Assembly: GCF_038397735.1 (NCBI RefSeq)
Contig: NZ_CP151635.1
Span: forward strand, 2,232,001 to 2,296,000
DNA length: 64,000 bases
Origin: Microbacterium sp. LWH13-1.2
GTDB lineage: Bacteria > Actinomycetota > Actinomycetes > Actinomycetales > Microbacteriaceae
Direction: 5' to 3'
This document shows, one piece after another, positions 1 through 7,228 of the stretch (positions are counted from its first letter, which is position 1; the number at the start of each line of letters is the position of its first letter). A model generated the notes under the pieces. That model searched no databases. It had not been told where the DNA came from and saw only the letters and a program-made list of their open reading frames with translations. The position numbers and the translations under genes are program-made.

Positions 1-1080
1 GTTCTTGCTCTTCGACTTGTAGACGCGCGGCTTGAGCGGCACTGCGGTGTCGCCGTAGAGCGCGACGGCCTGGCTGCGGGCCGCCTGCACCGCCTGGGTG
101 CTCAGCGCCACGGAGTCGGTACGCATATAGGTGATGTAACCCTTTTCGTACAGACGCTGGGCGACGCTCATCGCCTGCTTGGCGCTCATCGAGAGCTTGC
201 GCCCGGCCTCCTGCTGCATGGTGGAGGTCGTGAAGGGCGCGTAGGGACTGCGGGTTCCGGGCTTCGCCTCGACCTTGGTCACCGAACCGGCGCCTGCCGC
301 ATCGACCGCGTGGGCGAGCGCCGTGGCCTTCTTCTCATCGAGGACGACGACGGCCTTCTTGAGCTTTCCGTCGTCGTCGAAGTCCGTGCCACGGGCGAGC
401 TGGCCGCCGTCGACGCGAACCAGGCGCACCGTGAATCCGGAGGACGAGGAGGCGAGCGCCTCGACGTCCCAGTACTCGGCGGAGACGAACGCCATGCGCT
501 CGCGCTCACGCTCGACGATCATGCGGGTGGCGGCGGACTGCACGCGTCCGGCCGAGAGTCCGGTCTTGACCTTGTACCAGAGCACGGGCGAGACATCCCA
601 GCCGTAGAGCCGGTCGAGGATGCGGCGGGTCTCCTGCGCGTCGACGAGGTCGATGTCGAGTTCGCGGGTGTTGCCGATGGCGGCCTGGATCGCGTCCTTG
701 GTGATCTCGTGGAAGACCATGCGCTTGACGGGGACCTTGGGCTTGAGAGTCTCGAGCAGGTGCCACGCGATGGCCTCGCCCTCGCGGTCCTCATCGGTTG
801 CGAGCAGGAGCTCGTCGGCGGTCTTGAGCGCACGCTTGAGCTCGGCGACGGTCTTCGTCTTGCGATCGGACACCACGTAATAAGGGTCGAAGTCGTTGTC
901 GACGTCGATCGAGTACTTCCCGTATGCCTGCTTGTCGGCGGCAGGGATGTCCTTCTTGTCTGCGAGGTCGCGGATGTGGCCGACAGAGCTGAGCACCTCG
1001 TAGCCATCGCCGAGGTACCCCTGAATCGACCGCATCTTCGTCGGAGACTCGACGATGACGAGCTTCTTGCCTTCAGCCAA
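1..1080 (-). CDS. topA: DNA topoisomerase I, N-terminal part (cut by window edge)
   Basis: Type IA topoisomerase that relaxes negatively supercoiled DNA through a 5'-phosphotyrosine intermediate. The 360 visible codons begin at a TTG at 1080 (LAEGKKLVIVESPTKMRSIQ) and stay open to base 1, so the C-terminal part lies outside the window. The TOPRIM signature VIVESPTK and the acidic run ATDEDREGE are present. The active-site tyrosine lies in GYITYMRTDS near the window edge. No ATG fits the conserved N-terminus, so TTG is the start. It lies downstream of the Tad genes on the same strand with a gap of about 100 bases, as in Mycobacterium, where topA neighbours the Rv3654c-Rv3660c pilus locus. Confidence 0.96.
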   Translation of the reverse strand, partial: MAEGKKLVIVESPTKMRSIQGYLGDGYEVLSSVGHIRDLADKKDIPAADKQAYGKYSIDVDNDFDPYYVVSDRKTKTVAELKRALKTADELLLATDEDREGEAIAWHLLETLKPKVPVKRMVFHEITKDAIQAAIGNTRELDIDLVDAQETRRILDRLYGWDVSPVLWYKVKTGLSAGRVQSAATRMIVERERERMAFVSAEYWDVEALASSSSGFTVRLVRVDGGQLARGTDFDDDGKLKKAVVVLDEKKATALAHAVDAAGAGSVTKVEAKPGTRSPYAPFTTSTMQQEAGRKLSMSAKQAMSVAQRLYEKGYITYMRTDSVALSTQAVQAARSQAVALYGDTAVPLKPRVYKSKSKN

Positions 1081-1178
1081 GGGAGCGTCCTTTCTTCGAA
1101 GCACACCATACACACCGCCGTGATGGGTTGGTCACAGTGGTCGCCTGCATTTTCGCCGGAAAGTGCTTCGTGCCGCCG

Positions 1179-1508
1179 TCAGGATCCCTCGGGTGGCCCA
1201 GCACGGGCTCGGGAGACGGCAGCGAGTCCAGCGTACGCCGCGTTCACCTGCACGGTCGCCACAAAGCCGTCGACCGCGCACTCGGTGAGCGTCGCGCCGG
1301 AGGCGGCGGCGACCCGAGCGGCGAGCGCACACGGATCCTCGCCGGTCGGAATCGCGCCGCTCGTGGCGTCCGCCGCGGCGAGCGCCGCCGCATCGGCCGC
1401 CCCGGCCGCGCGCTGCGCCGTCACCGCCGCTCCCCCGACGGCGGCGAGGCCCAGCGAGAGCGCGGCGGCGACCGACAGGAGGCCGGCGGCGAGTGCTGAG
1501 CCCGCCAT
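1179..1508 (-). CDS. Rv3654c-like TadE-family protein
   Basis: Small protein (109 aa) with a hydrophobic N-terminal helix (about residues 3-30, Ala/Leu/Val rich) and a short exported domain with two cysteines. This matches the Rv3654c-like, TadE-related proteins that close actinobacterial Tad pilus operons. ATG at 1508 is preceded by a GGGAGG ribosome site. It is the last gene of the operon that begins at 4033, and follows the other TadE-like gene after 28 bases. Function is inferred from position and topology: probably a pseudopilin-like or secreted component. No catalytic motif is visible. Confidence 0.75.
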   Translation of the reverse strand: MAGSALAAGLLSVAAALSLGLAAVGGAAVTAQRAAGAADAAALAAADATSGAIPTGEDPCALAARVAAASGATLTECAVDGFVATVQVNAAYAGLAAVSRARAGPPEGS

Positions 1509-1536
1509 CAGCCCTCCCCTCCCACGGCGCCGCCCA

Positions 1537-1881
1537 TCACAGCCCTCCGGCGAGCGCGCAGCTGGACGCCTGCAGCCCGATCCTGATAAGCCCGCCCACC
1601 TCGAAGTCCGTCTGCGCGGACACGCACACGAGATCTCCGGACGAACTCGTCGACATCCCCGCTCCCGGGACGGCCGTGCTCACGGCCCGCGCCGCGGCCC
1701 CCTCGTCCTCGCCTCGGCCGAGCAGGCGTGCGGCATCCGCCGTCGCGTCCTGAAGCGCGACCTGACGGGACGCAGCTCCCAACGCTCCCGCCCCGAGAAG
1801 CAGTGCGAGCACGACCGCGGGGAGTGCGAGCGCGAGTTCGGCCGCGACGGAGCCGCGTTCCCCGTCGCGGACGGCGCCCAT
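1537..1881 (-). CDS. TadE-family pilus protein (Rv3655c-like)
   Basis: A 114-aa TadE-like protein. A short charged N-terminus (MGAVRDGERGSVAAELALAL) leads into one transmembrane helix of about 20 residues, then a small outer domain. The G-S-V-A-A-E-L pattern before the helix is the TadE/pilin-type signature, with the Glu characteristic of type IV pilin-like proteins. The ATG at 1881 shares one base with the TGA of the DUF4244 gene (TGATG), so the two are translationally coupled. Probably a minor pilin of the Tad/Flp system in the cytoplasmic membrane or pilus. Confidence 0.8.
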   Translation of the reverse strand: MGAVRDGERGSVAAELALALPAVVLALLLGAGALGAASRQVALQDATADAARLLGRGEDEGAAARAVSTAVPGAGMSTSSSGDLVCVSAQTDFEVGGLIRIGLQASSCALAGGL

Positions 1882-2078
1882 CACGACACCGTGAGTGCCC
1901 GGCGGACGAGGTCGGTGAGTATGCCGCGCACCTCGTCCGATCTCATGATGACGACGAGGAGGCCGGCGAAGGCCACCGCTGCCATGGTCGTGATCGCGTA
2001 CTCGGCGGTGGCAGCGCCGCTGTCGTCGCCGAAGAGCGACGCTGCACGGCTGCGGGTGAGTTGCGGGACGGTGTTCAT
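1881..2078 (-). CDS. DUF4244 pilin-like peptide (Rv3656c-like)
   Basis: A 65-aa peptide starting MNTVPQLTRSRAASLFGDDS. The segment GAATAEYAITTMAAVAFAGL resembles a Flp-type prepilin: Gly before the cleavage site, the Ala-Glu-Tyr pair, then a hydrophobic helix. This is the DUF4244 family, the likely major pilin of actinobacterial Tad operons. I chose the ATG at 2078 over an upstream ATG at 2114 because AAGGAA sits just ahead of it and the family starts here. It precedes the TadE-like gene with a one-base overlap. Processing would need a prepilin peptidase, which is not in the window. Confidence 0.8.
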   Translation of the reverse strand: MNTVPQLTRSRAASLFGDDSGAATAEYAITTMAAVAFAGLLVVIMRSDEVRGILTDLVRRALTVS

Positions 2079-2129
2079 GGATTCCTTCTTTCTTTGGGCG
2101 GATGCTCGGAGCATCCGGTGGCGCGGCCG

Positions 2130-3026
2130 TCACAGCGGCAACGGTGTCGATCGGAGGACGCTCAGCAGGAGAGGGGCGACCCCGAGCAGGAGGAAGGCCG
2201 GCAGCGTGCAGACCCCGAGCGGAATGAGGAGCTTCGTCGAGAGGTTCGCCGCGCGCATTCGGCCCTCTACGCGGGACGCGTGGCGTTCCTGTCCCGCGGA
2301 GGCACGGAGAAGCTCGGCGGCGGGCACGCCGGCGGAGCGCGACAGCTCGAGCACCGAGCTGATTCGAGCGTCGTCCCCCCTGTGCGATGCGGGGCTCTCG
2401 TCGACGAGGCGCAGGGCGCGTGAGATGGAGGCACCGCCGGACAGGGCGACGGCCATGAGCTCTGCCCGCATGCCGGGAGTGCCCGGTTCGGGACGAGCGC
2501 GCCTGAGCAGACGGGCGGTCCACCCGCGCGCCGCGAGGACGAGCAGCAGGCCGGCGACGACGCAGCCCGCGCCGGCCGGAGTTCCCACGATCACGCCGAC
2601 CGTGTCGAATCCGAGAGCGAACCCGAGCAGAAGTCCGGCGAACGGCATCCAGAGGAGCAATCGGGCGGTGCCGGCCGGCTCGGCCAGGGCGATGCGCACA
2701 TCATCGGCGGCGGATGCCGCGTCGCGAATCGTCTCGGCGATCATCCTCAGCACCTCTGCGAGCGGAGCTCCGACGATCGTTGCCACTTCCCACGCAGCGG
2801 CGAGATCCCGCCACGAGCCGCCCTCGGCGTCGATCGCGGCGATCAGCGACGCACCCGCGTCGACTCGAGCGACGATCGACTCGGCGTGGACGTCGCCGAT
2901 CGAGGCGAGATGACGCCACGCGACCACGGGCACCGCGCCCGCCTGCAGCAGCACCGCGAGGGTCTGCACCGACGTCGCCGTGTCTGCGCCGGTGTCGAGC
3001 ACACCCCGCCGTCGCACGCTCACCAC
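2130..3026 (-). CDS. Type II secretion system F-family protein (TadB/TadC-like)
   Basis: Integral membrane platform protein of the Tad assembly machine (298 aa). It contains the soluble four-helix GspF domain (about residues 20-130), a hydrophobic pair around 125-170, a second partly amphipathic region, and a C-terminal hydrophobic helix (LLLGVAPLLLSVL). Mycobacterial operons usually carry separate TadB and TadC genes; here only one F-type gene is seen. GTG at 3026 or 3023 overlaps the end of tadA by a few bases; a GTGA overlap favours 3023. It would couple the ATPase to pilin extrusion. Confidence 0.82.
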   Translation of the reverse strand: MVSVRRRGVLDTGADTATSVQTLAVLLQAGAVPVVAWRHLASIGDVHAESIVARVDAGASLIAAIDAEGGSWRDLAAAWEVATIVGAPLAEVLRMIAETIRDAASAADDVRIALAEPAGTARLLLWMPFAGLLLGFALGFDTVGVIVGTPAGAGCVVAGLLLVLAARGWTARLLRRARPEPGTPGMRAELMAVALSGGASISRALRLVDESPASHRGDDARISSVLELSRSAGVPAAELLRASAGQERHASRVEGRMRAANLSTKLLIPLGVCTLPAFLLLGVAPLLLSVLRSTPLPL

Positions 3027-4033
3027 GGTCGGACCTCGTCGATGCCGAGGCGATCGCCGGTGAGCGTGAACTCCCCCGCCTGTGCGATGCGTCGCTGCCC
3101 GCCCGGCGCTCGCTCGAGATGCAGGACCACGGTGAACGCACTCACCGCCTGGCGCGCGAGCGCCGTGGCGTCCATCGAGGCGAGGGCACCGAGCGCCTCC
3201 AAGCGCGCGGGCACATCGCTCAGTCCGCTGGCGTGCAGGGTGCCTGCGCCGCCGTCATGTCCGGTGTTCAGCGCGGTGAGGAGCTCTCTGACCTCTTCAC
3301 CCCGACATTCGCCGACGACGAGCCGGTCGGGTCTCATGCGCAGCGATTCACGCACGAGTCTCGCCAGGCTGATGCCGCCCGCACCCTCGAGATTCGGCTG
3401 CCTGGCCTCGAGTGCGACATGGTGAGGGTGCCGCGGCCTCAGCTCGGCCACGTCTTCGATCGTGACGATGCGCTCAGCGGTCGGTACCTCCGACAGCAGT
3501 GCTGACAGCAGCGTCGTCTTGCCCGTGCCCGTGCCCCCGGTGATGAGGATGTTCGCGCGCTCCGCCACGAGCCCCCGAAGCCAACTGTGCTGACGAGCGT
3601 CGAAGGAGCCGAGCGCAGCCAGCGCATCGAGGTCGGCTGCGCGCACCCGCGGCACGCGGATCGAGAGCGCCGTGCCCTTCGTGGAGATCGGTGCCAGCAC
3701 CGCGTGCACCCGGATGCCGGACTCCAGCCTCACGTCGACGCACGGCGCCTGATCGTCGAGGTGTCTGCCGCCGAGGCCGACGAGTGCGACGGCGAGGTCG
3801 CGCGCCTCGCGTTCGGATGCACTCCACTCGGAGACGGGTTCGGCGCCGTGACCGCGATCGACGAAGAGTCCGGAGGCGCCGTTGACGAAGATGTCGGTGA
3901 CCGCCTCATCGGCGCAGTGCTCCGCGAGCGGGCCGAACACCGGGTCGACCGTCAGGGGTGTGTGCGCGCCGGAGCGGAGTTCTGCGCTCCACGAGGAGAC
4001 ACCGCGTGGTTGGAGGATGAACGGATCGGGCAT
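3020..4033 (-). CDS. TadA-type secretion/pilus assembly ATPase
   Basis: Hexameric secretion ATPase of the VirB11/GspE superfamily that powers Tad pilus assembly at the inner face of the membrane. In 337 aa it shows the Walker A motif GGTGTGKTT (about 165-173), an Asp-box/Walker B region around RLVVGECRGEEV, and the His-box segment GGAGTLHA. ATG at 4033 follows a GGGGG stretch. It heads the pilus operon. The Ssd/TadZ-like gene that precedes tadA in Mycobacterium is absent; a 412-base gap and the divergent acs gene lie upstream. Confidence 0.9.
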   Translation of the reverse strand: MPDPFILQPRGVSSWSAELRSGAHTPLTVDPVFGPLAEHCADEAVTDIFVNGASGLFVDRGHGAEPVSEWSASEREARDLAVALVGLGGRHLDDQAPCVDVRLESGIRVHAVLAPISTKGTALSIRVPRVRAADLDALAALGSFDARQHSWLRGLVAERANILITGGTGTGKTTLLSALLSEVPTAERIVTIEDVAELRPRHPHHVALEARQPNLEGAGGISLARLVRESLRMRPDRLVVGECRGEEVRELLTALNTGHDGGAGTLHASGLSDVPARLEALGALASMDATALARQAVSAFTVVLHLERAPGGQRRIAQAGEFTLTGDRLGIDEVRPW

Positions 4034-4191
4034 CCCCCGAAAGTAGGCGAGGGGTCAGCCCTGCATCCACCGTCGCGAGGCATGTGGTCACGCCCTGTGA
4101 GCAACCCCGGACGGCCGTCGTCCGTGCAGAGGGAATGCGGTTCACGACAGCGCAGAGACGCGCTATCCGTGAGAGCGCTCCCGGACAGAGA

Positions 4192-4226
4192 GGGCGGCAT
4201 CTCACGGGGGGAATGAGATGCCGCCC
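4192..4226. terminator. 13-bp hairpin between tadA and acs
   Basis: A perfect inverted repeat: GGGCGGCATCTCA (4192-4204), a 9-base loop, and TGAGATGCCGCCC (4214-4226). It looks like an actinobacterial terminator without a clear T tract. However, no gene ends here: tadA starts at 4033 on the other strand and acs lies downstream. It could end a small unannotated RNA or act as an attenuator for acs. Confidence 0.5.
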
Positions 4227-4309
4227 ACGGCGTCCCTCATGGGGGAATCGGGCACGCCAAGGCCAGAATGAGAATTCGGCTGACGTCGAGTGTACGCAAG
4301 GCAAGCGTC

Positions 4310-4338
4310 CTGACAAAACCGGTCGCACTACCTACTTT
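4310..4338 (+). promoter_or_regulatory. Putative acs promoter
   Basis: CTGACA (4310-4315) and TACTTT (4333-4338) are separated by 17 bases, close to the housekeeping-sigma consensus. They lie about 107 bases before the acs start codon, leaving room for a leader. Assigned by inspection only. Confidence 0.5.
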
Positions 4339-4445
4339 CGACAGTATGCGACGTCGGTGGCCGGGACTAGATTCGCCCTGACCTGATCGTGCCCCCGCAC
4401 GGTCACGCCCGCAGTACCTGCCATGCCGCAAAGGAGCGTCTGCCG

Positions 4446-6413
4446 ATGAGCAGTCAGATCGATCATCTTCTCGATGAGACCCGCCAGTTCCCGCCGTCCG
4501 AGGAGTTCGTCGCCCGGTCGGTCTCGTCACCGGCCCTGTACGAGAGCGCTGCAGCCGACCGCGAGGCGTTCTGGGCCGCGCAGTCCCGCGAGCTCCTGGA
4601 GTGGCACAAGCCGTTCACGCAGGTGCTCGACTGGTCGACTCCCCCGTTCGCGAAGTGGTTCGACGACGGCGAGCTCAACGTCGCCTACAACTGCCTCGAC
4701 CGGCACGTCGAGGCGGGCAACGGCGACCGCGTCGCGCTGCACTGGGAGGGTGAGCCTGGGGACTCCCGGTCGATCACCTACGCCGAGCTGACCGAGGAGG
4801 TCAAGCGCGTCGCCAATGTGCTCGAGGGGCTCGGGATCGGCCACGGCGACCGTGTCGCGATCTATCTGCCGATGATCCCCGAAGCAGTCGCGTCGATGCT
4901 CGCGGTGGCCCGCGTCGGGGCCATCCACTCCGTCGTGTTCGGCGGATTCAGCGCAGACAGCCTGCGTTCGCGCATCGACGACGCCGGTGCGAAGCTCGTG
5001 ATCACCGCCGACGGCGGATACCGCAAGGGCCGAGTGTCCGCTCTCAAGCCCGCAGTCGACCAGGCGCTGGCCGACCGGGGCGACGGTGAACAGCAGACGG
5101 TCGAGCACGTGCTCGTCGTCAAGCGCGGCGAGAACGAGGTCGAGTGGGAAGAGGGCCGCGACCTGTGGTGGCACGAGGTCGTCCCCGCGGCATCCTCCGA
5201 GCACACCGCCGAGGCGTTCCCCGCCGAGAATCCTCTGTTCATCCTCTACACCTCGGGCACCACCGGAAAGCCCAAGGGCATCCTGCACACGTCCGGCGGC
5301 TACCTCACCCAGGCCGCCTACTCGCACAAATACGTGTTCGACCTGCACCCCGAGACCGACGTCTACTGGTGCACGGCCGACATCGGCTGGATCACCGGCC
5401 ACAGCTACGTCGCCTACGGCCCCCTCGCGAACGGCGCGACCCAGGTCATCTACGAAGGCACACCGGATGCTCCGCACCCCGGCCGCTGGTGGGAGATCAT
5501 CGAGAAGTACAAGGTCTCGATCTTCTACACCGCTCCGACCGCGATCCGCTCGTTCATGAAGATCGGTCGCAGCGTCCCCGCGAAGTTCGACCTGTCGTCG
5601 CTGCGCCTGCTCGGCTCGGTGGGCGAGCCCATCAACCCCGAGGCATGGATCTGGTACCGCGATGTGATCGGCGCAGGCAAGACCCCGATCGTCGACACGT
5701 GGTGGCAGACCGAGACGGGCGCGATCATGGTCTCGGCGCTTCCGGGCGTCACGGCGACCAAGCCCGGTTCGGCGCAGGTACCGCTTCCCGGAATCTCGAT
5801 CGATGTGGTCGACGAGTCAGGGTCCGAGGTGGGCAACGGCAACGGCGGCCTGTTGGTCGTCACCGAGCCGTGGCCGAGCATGCTCCGCGGCATCTGGGGC
5901 GATCCCGAGCGCTTCACGGAGACGTACTGGGAGAAGTTCGAGAAACAGGGCTACTACTTCGCGGGCGACGGCGCGCGTCTTGATGCCGACGGCGACCTGT
6001 GGCTGCTCGGTCGCGTCGACGACGTCATGAACGTCTCGGGCCACCGCCTCTCGACGGCCGAGATCGAGTCGTCGCTGGTCGCGCACGAGGCCACCGCCGA
6101 GGCCGCGGTCGTCGGCGCCGCGGACGAGACCACCGGTCAGGCCGTCGTCGCGTTCGTCATCATCAAGGAGAGCTACCTCTCCGCTCACGACCCCGCCGGC
6201 CTCGCACAGCAGCTGCGTCTGTGGGTGGGCGAGCAGATCGGTGCGATCGCACGACCGCGCGATGTGTACATCGTCGGCGAGCTGCCGAAGACCCGCTCGG
6301 GCAAGATCATGCGACGCCTCCTGCGCGATGTCGCAGAGGGCCGCGAGGTCGGCGACACCACGACACTGGCCGACACTGCCGTGATGAGCATCATCTCGGC
6401 CCAGGTCAAGTAG
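4446..6413 (+). CDS. acs: Acetyl-CoA synthetase (acetate-CoA ligase, AMP-forming)
   Basis: Converts acetate, ATP and CoA to acetyl-CoA, AMP and PPi in the cytosol; the high-affinity acetate route that complements AckA-Pta (28554-32637). The 655-aa protein has the family's usual length. It shows the AMP-binding loop YTSGTTGKPKG near residue 267, the WWQTETG motif, and the C-terminal lysine in TRSGKIMRR near 619, which is the acetylation-controlled catalytic lysine in characterised Acs enzymes. I chose ATG at 4446 because AAGGAG lies 9 bases upstream; an upstream ATG at 4389 has no ribosome site. The gene is monocistronic and ends at a strong terminator. Confidence 0.97.
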   Translation: MSSQIDHLLDETRQFPPSEEFVARSVSSPALYESAAADREAFWAAQSRELLEWHKPFTQVLDWSTPPFAKWFDDGELNVAYNCLDRHVEAGNGDRVALHWEGEPGDSRSITYAELTEEVKRVANVLEGLGIGHGDRVAIYLPMIPEAVASMLAVARVGAIHSVVFGGFSADSLRSRIDDAGAKLVITADGGYRKGRVSALKPAVDQALADRGDGEQQTVEHVLVVKRGENEVEWEEGRDLWWHEVVPAASSEHTAEAFPAENPLFILYTSGTTGKPKGILHTSGGYLTQAAYSHKYVFDLHPETDVYWCTADIGWITGHSYVAYGPLANGATQVIYEGTPDAPHPGRWWEIIEKYKVSIFYTAPTAIRSFMKIGRSVPAKFDLSSLRLLGSVGEPINPEAWIWYRDVIGAGKTPIVDTWWQTETGAIMVSALPGVTATKPGSAQVPLPGISIDVVDESGSEVGNGNGGLLVVTEPWPSMLRGIWGDPERFTETYWEKFEKQGYYFAGDGARLDADGDLWLLGRVDDVMNVSGHRLSTAEIESSLVAHEATAEAAVVGAADETTGQAVVAFVIIKESYLSAHDPAGLAQQLRLWVGEQIGAIARPRDVYIVGELPKTRSGKIMRRLLRDVAEGREVGDTTTLADTAVMSIISAQVK

Positions 6414-6415
6414 CC

Positions 6416-6465
6416 CATATGCAGAACGCCCTCTCCCGGATTCGGGAGGGGGCGTTCTGCATATG
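6416..6465. terminator. Bidirectional terminator between acs and ridA
   Basis: A 23-base stem (6416-6438 with 6443-6465), starting CATATGCAGAACGCCC, closed by a GATT loop and with a single G-T-type mismatch. It serves the convergent acs (plus) and RidA (minus) genes. Confidence 0.9.
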
Positions 6466-6470
6466 AAGAC

Positions 6471-6929
6471 TCAGGCGAGGATGAAGACGACGTCGACCTC
6501 GACCGGGCTGTCGAGCGGCAGCACGGGCACCCCGACTGCGGCGCGCACATGTCGGCCGGCATCGCCGAAGATCTCGCCGAGCACGAGGCTCGCGCCGTTG
6601 ATGACGCCGGGCTGGCCGGTGAAGTCGGGAGTGGATGCCACGAAGCCGCCGACGCGGAGAACTCCGGCGATCCGGTCGACACCGCCTGCGGCATCCGCAG
6701 CCGCCGCGAGGGCGTTGAGAGCGCAGGTGCGGGCGTAGGCGTTCGCGTCTTCGGCGGAGACCTCGGCGCCGACCTTGCCCGTGGCGGGCAGCGCTCCACC
6801 CGAGAAGGGCAGCTGGCCGGAGGTGTAGACGAGACCGGCGTGCACGACCGCGGGGACGTAGGCCGCGACGGGGGCGGCGACCGCGGGCAGCTCGATGCCG
6901 AGTTCGCTCAGTCGCTCGGAGACGCTCAT
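6471..6929 (-). CDS. RidA/YjgF/Rv3678c-like protein
   Basis: A 152-aa RidA-superfamily protein. Family members form trimers and hydrolyse reactive enamine/imine intermediates. The core pattern is present: VVHAGLVYTSGQLPF near residues 27-41, a long acidic helix with AYARTCALNALAA, and a C-terminal VEVDVVFILA strand. The canonical catalytic Arg motif is weak, so this may be one of the RidA subfamilies without deaminase activity. ATG at 6929 overlaps the TGA of the DUF4177 gene (ATGA). In Mycobacterium the same family (Rv3678c) lies near ponA2, so the neighbourhood is conserved. Confidence 0.85.
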   Translation of the reverse strand: MSVSERLSELGIELPAVAAPVAAYVPAVVHAGLVYTSGQLPFSGGALPATGKVGAEVSAEDANAYARTCALNALAAAADAAGGVDRIAGVLRVGGFVASTPDFTGQPGVINGASLVLGEIFGDAGRHVRAAVGVPVLPLDSPVEVDVVFILA

Positions 6930-7150
6930 GCCGCGCCCTCGTCGAACTGGCGGGACGCCTCGGCGGCCGCTGCGAGACCGGCGTTGCCTGCGGCATCTGC
7001 GGTCACCGGACGCTTGAAGTAGGCGACGAGTCCCCCCTCCGGTCCCTGGATGACCTGCACGAGCTCCCAGCCCTGCTTGCCCCAGTTGTTGAGGATCGCA
7101 GCGGTGTTGTGGATCAGCAGCGGGGTGGTCAGGTACTCCCACGTGGTCAT
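6926..7150 (-). CDS. DUF4177-like small protein
   Basis: A 74-aa protein beginning MTTWEYLTTPLLIHNTAAIL. It contains the W-E-Y and N-x-x-G-x-x-G-W-E-L-V pattern of DUF4177 domain proteins, whose function is unknown. The ATG at 7150 is chosen over one 42 bases upstream because it matches the family start and follows an AGGAGTG ribosome site. Its stop overlaps the RidA start, so the two are co-transcribed. It is divergent from ponA2 across about 78 bases. Confidence 0.75.
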   Translation of the reverse strand: MTTWEYLTTPLLIHNTAAILNNWGKQGWELVQVIQGPEGGLVAYFKRPVTADAAGNAGLAAAAEASRQFDEGAA

Positions 7151-7167
7151 GGCACTCCTGTCTGGCC

Positions 7168-7187
7168 GCATCCGCGTGCGCGGATGC
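7168..7187. promoter_or_regulatory. 20-bp palindrome between DUF4177 gene and ponA2
   Basis: GCATCCGCG-TG-CGCGGATGC is a perfect inverted repeat in the 78-base divergent promoter region. It may be an operator or a cruciform/hairpin. It also holds two copies of the genome's frequent GGATGC word, so chance is a fair alternative. Confidence 0.35.
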
Positions 7188-7228
7188 GTCAAAGGCGGTA
7201 TTCAGGGAACTCCCCTACGATCAAGCGT

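Larger units (their letters stand above)
4034..4445. other. Intergenic region between divergent tadA and acs
   Basis: 412 bases without a convincing protein gene. It holds a 13-bp-stem hairpin (4192-4226), a plausible sigma-A-type promoter for acs (4310-4338) and the acs ribosome site AAGGAG (4431-4436). The reading frames that can be drawn through it are rich in Arg/Pro and lack ribosome sites. In Mycobacterium this position would hold the ssd gene, of which I see no trace. Confidence 0.7.

Noticed and set aside
310-2913. Very long open frame (867 codons) on the plus strand
   Set aside because: It is antisense to topA and the Tad genes, and its translation is Arg/Ala/Ser-rich with no family features. 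High GC makes such shadow frames common.
4084-4386. 100-codon plus-strand frame in the tadA-acs gap
   Set aside because: No ribosome site, basic random-like composition, and it runs across both the hairpin and the predicted acs promoter.
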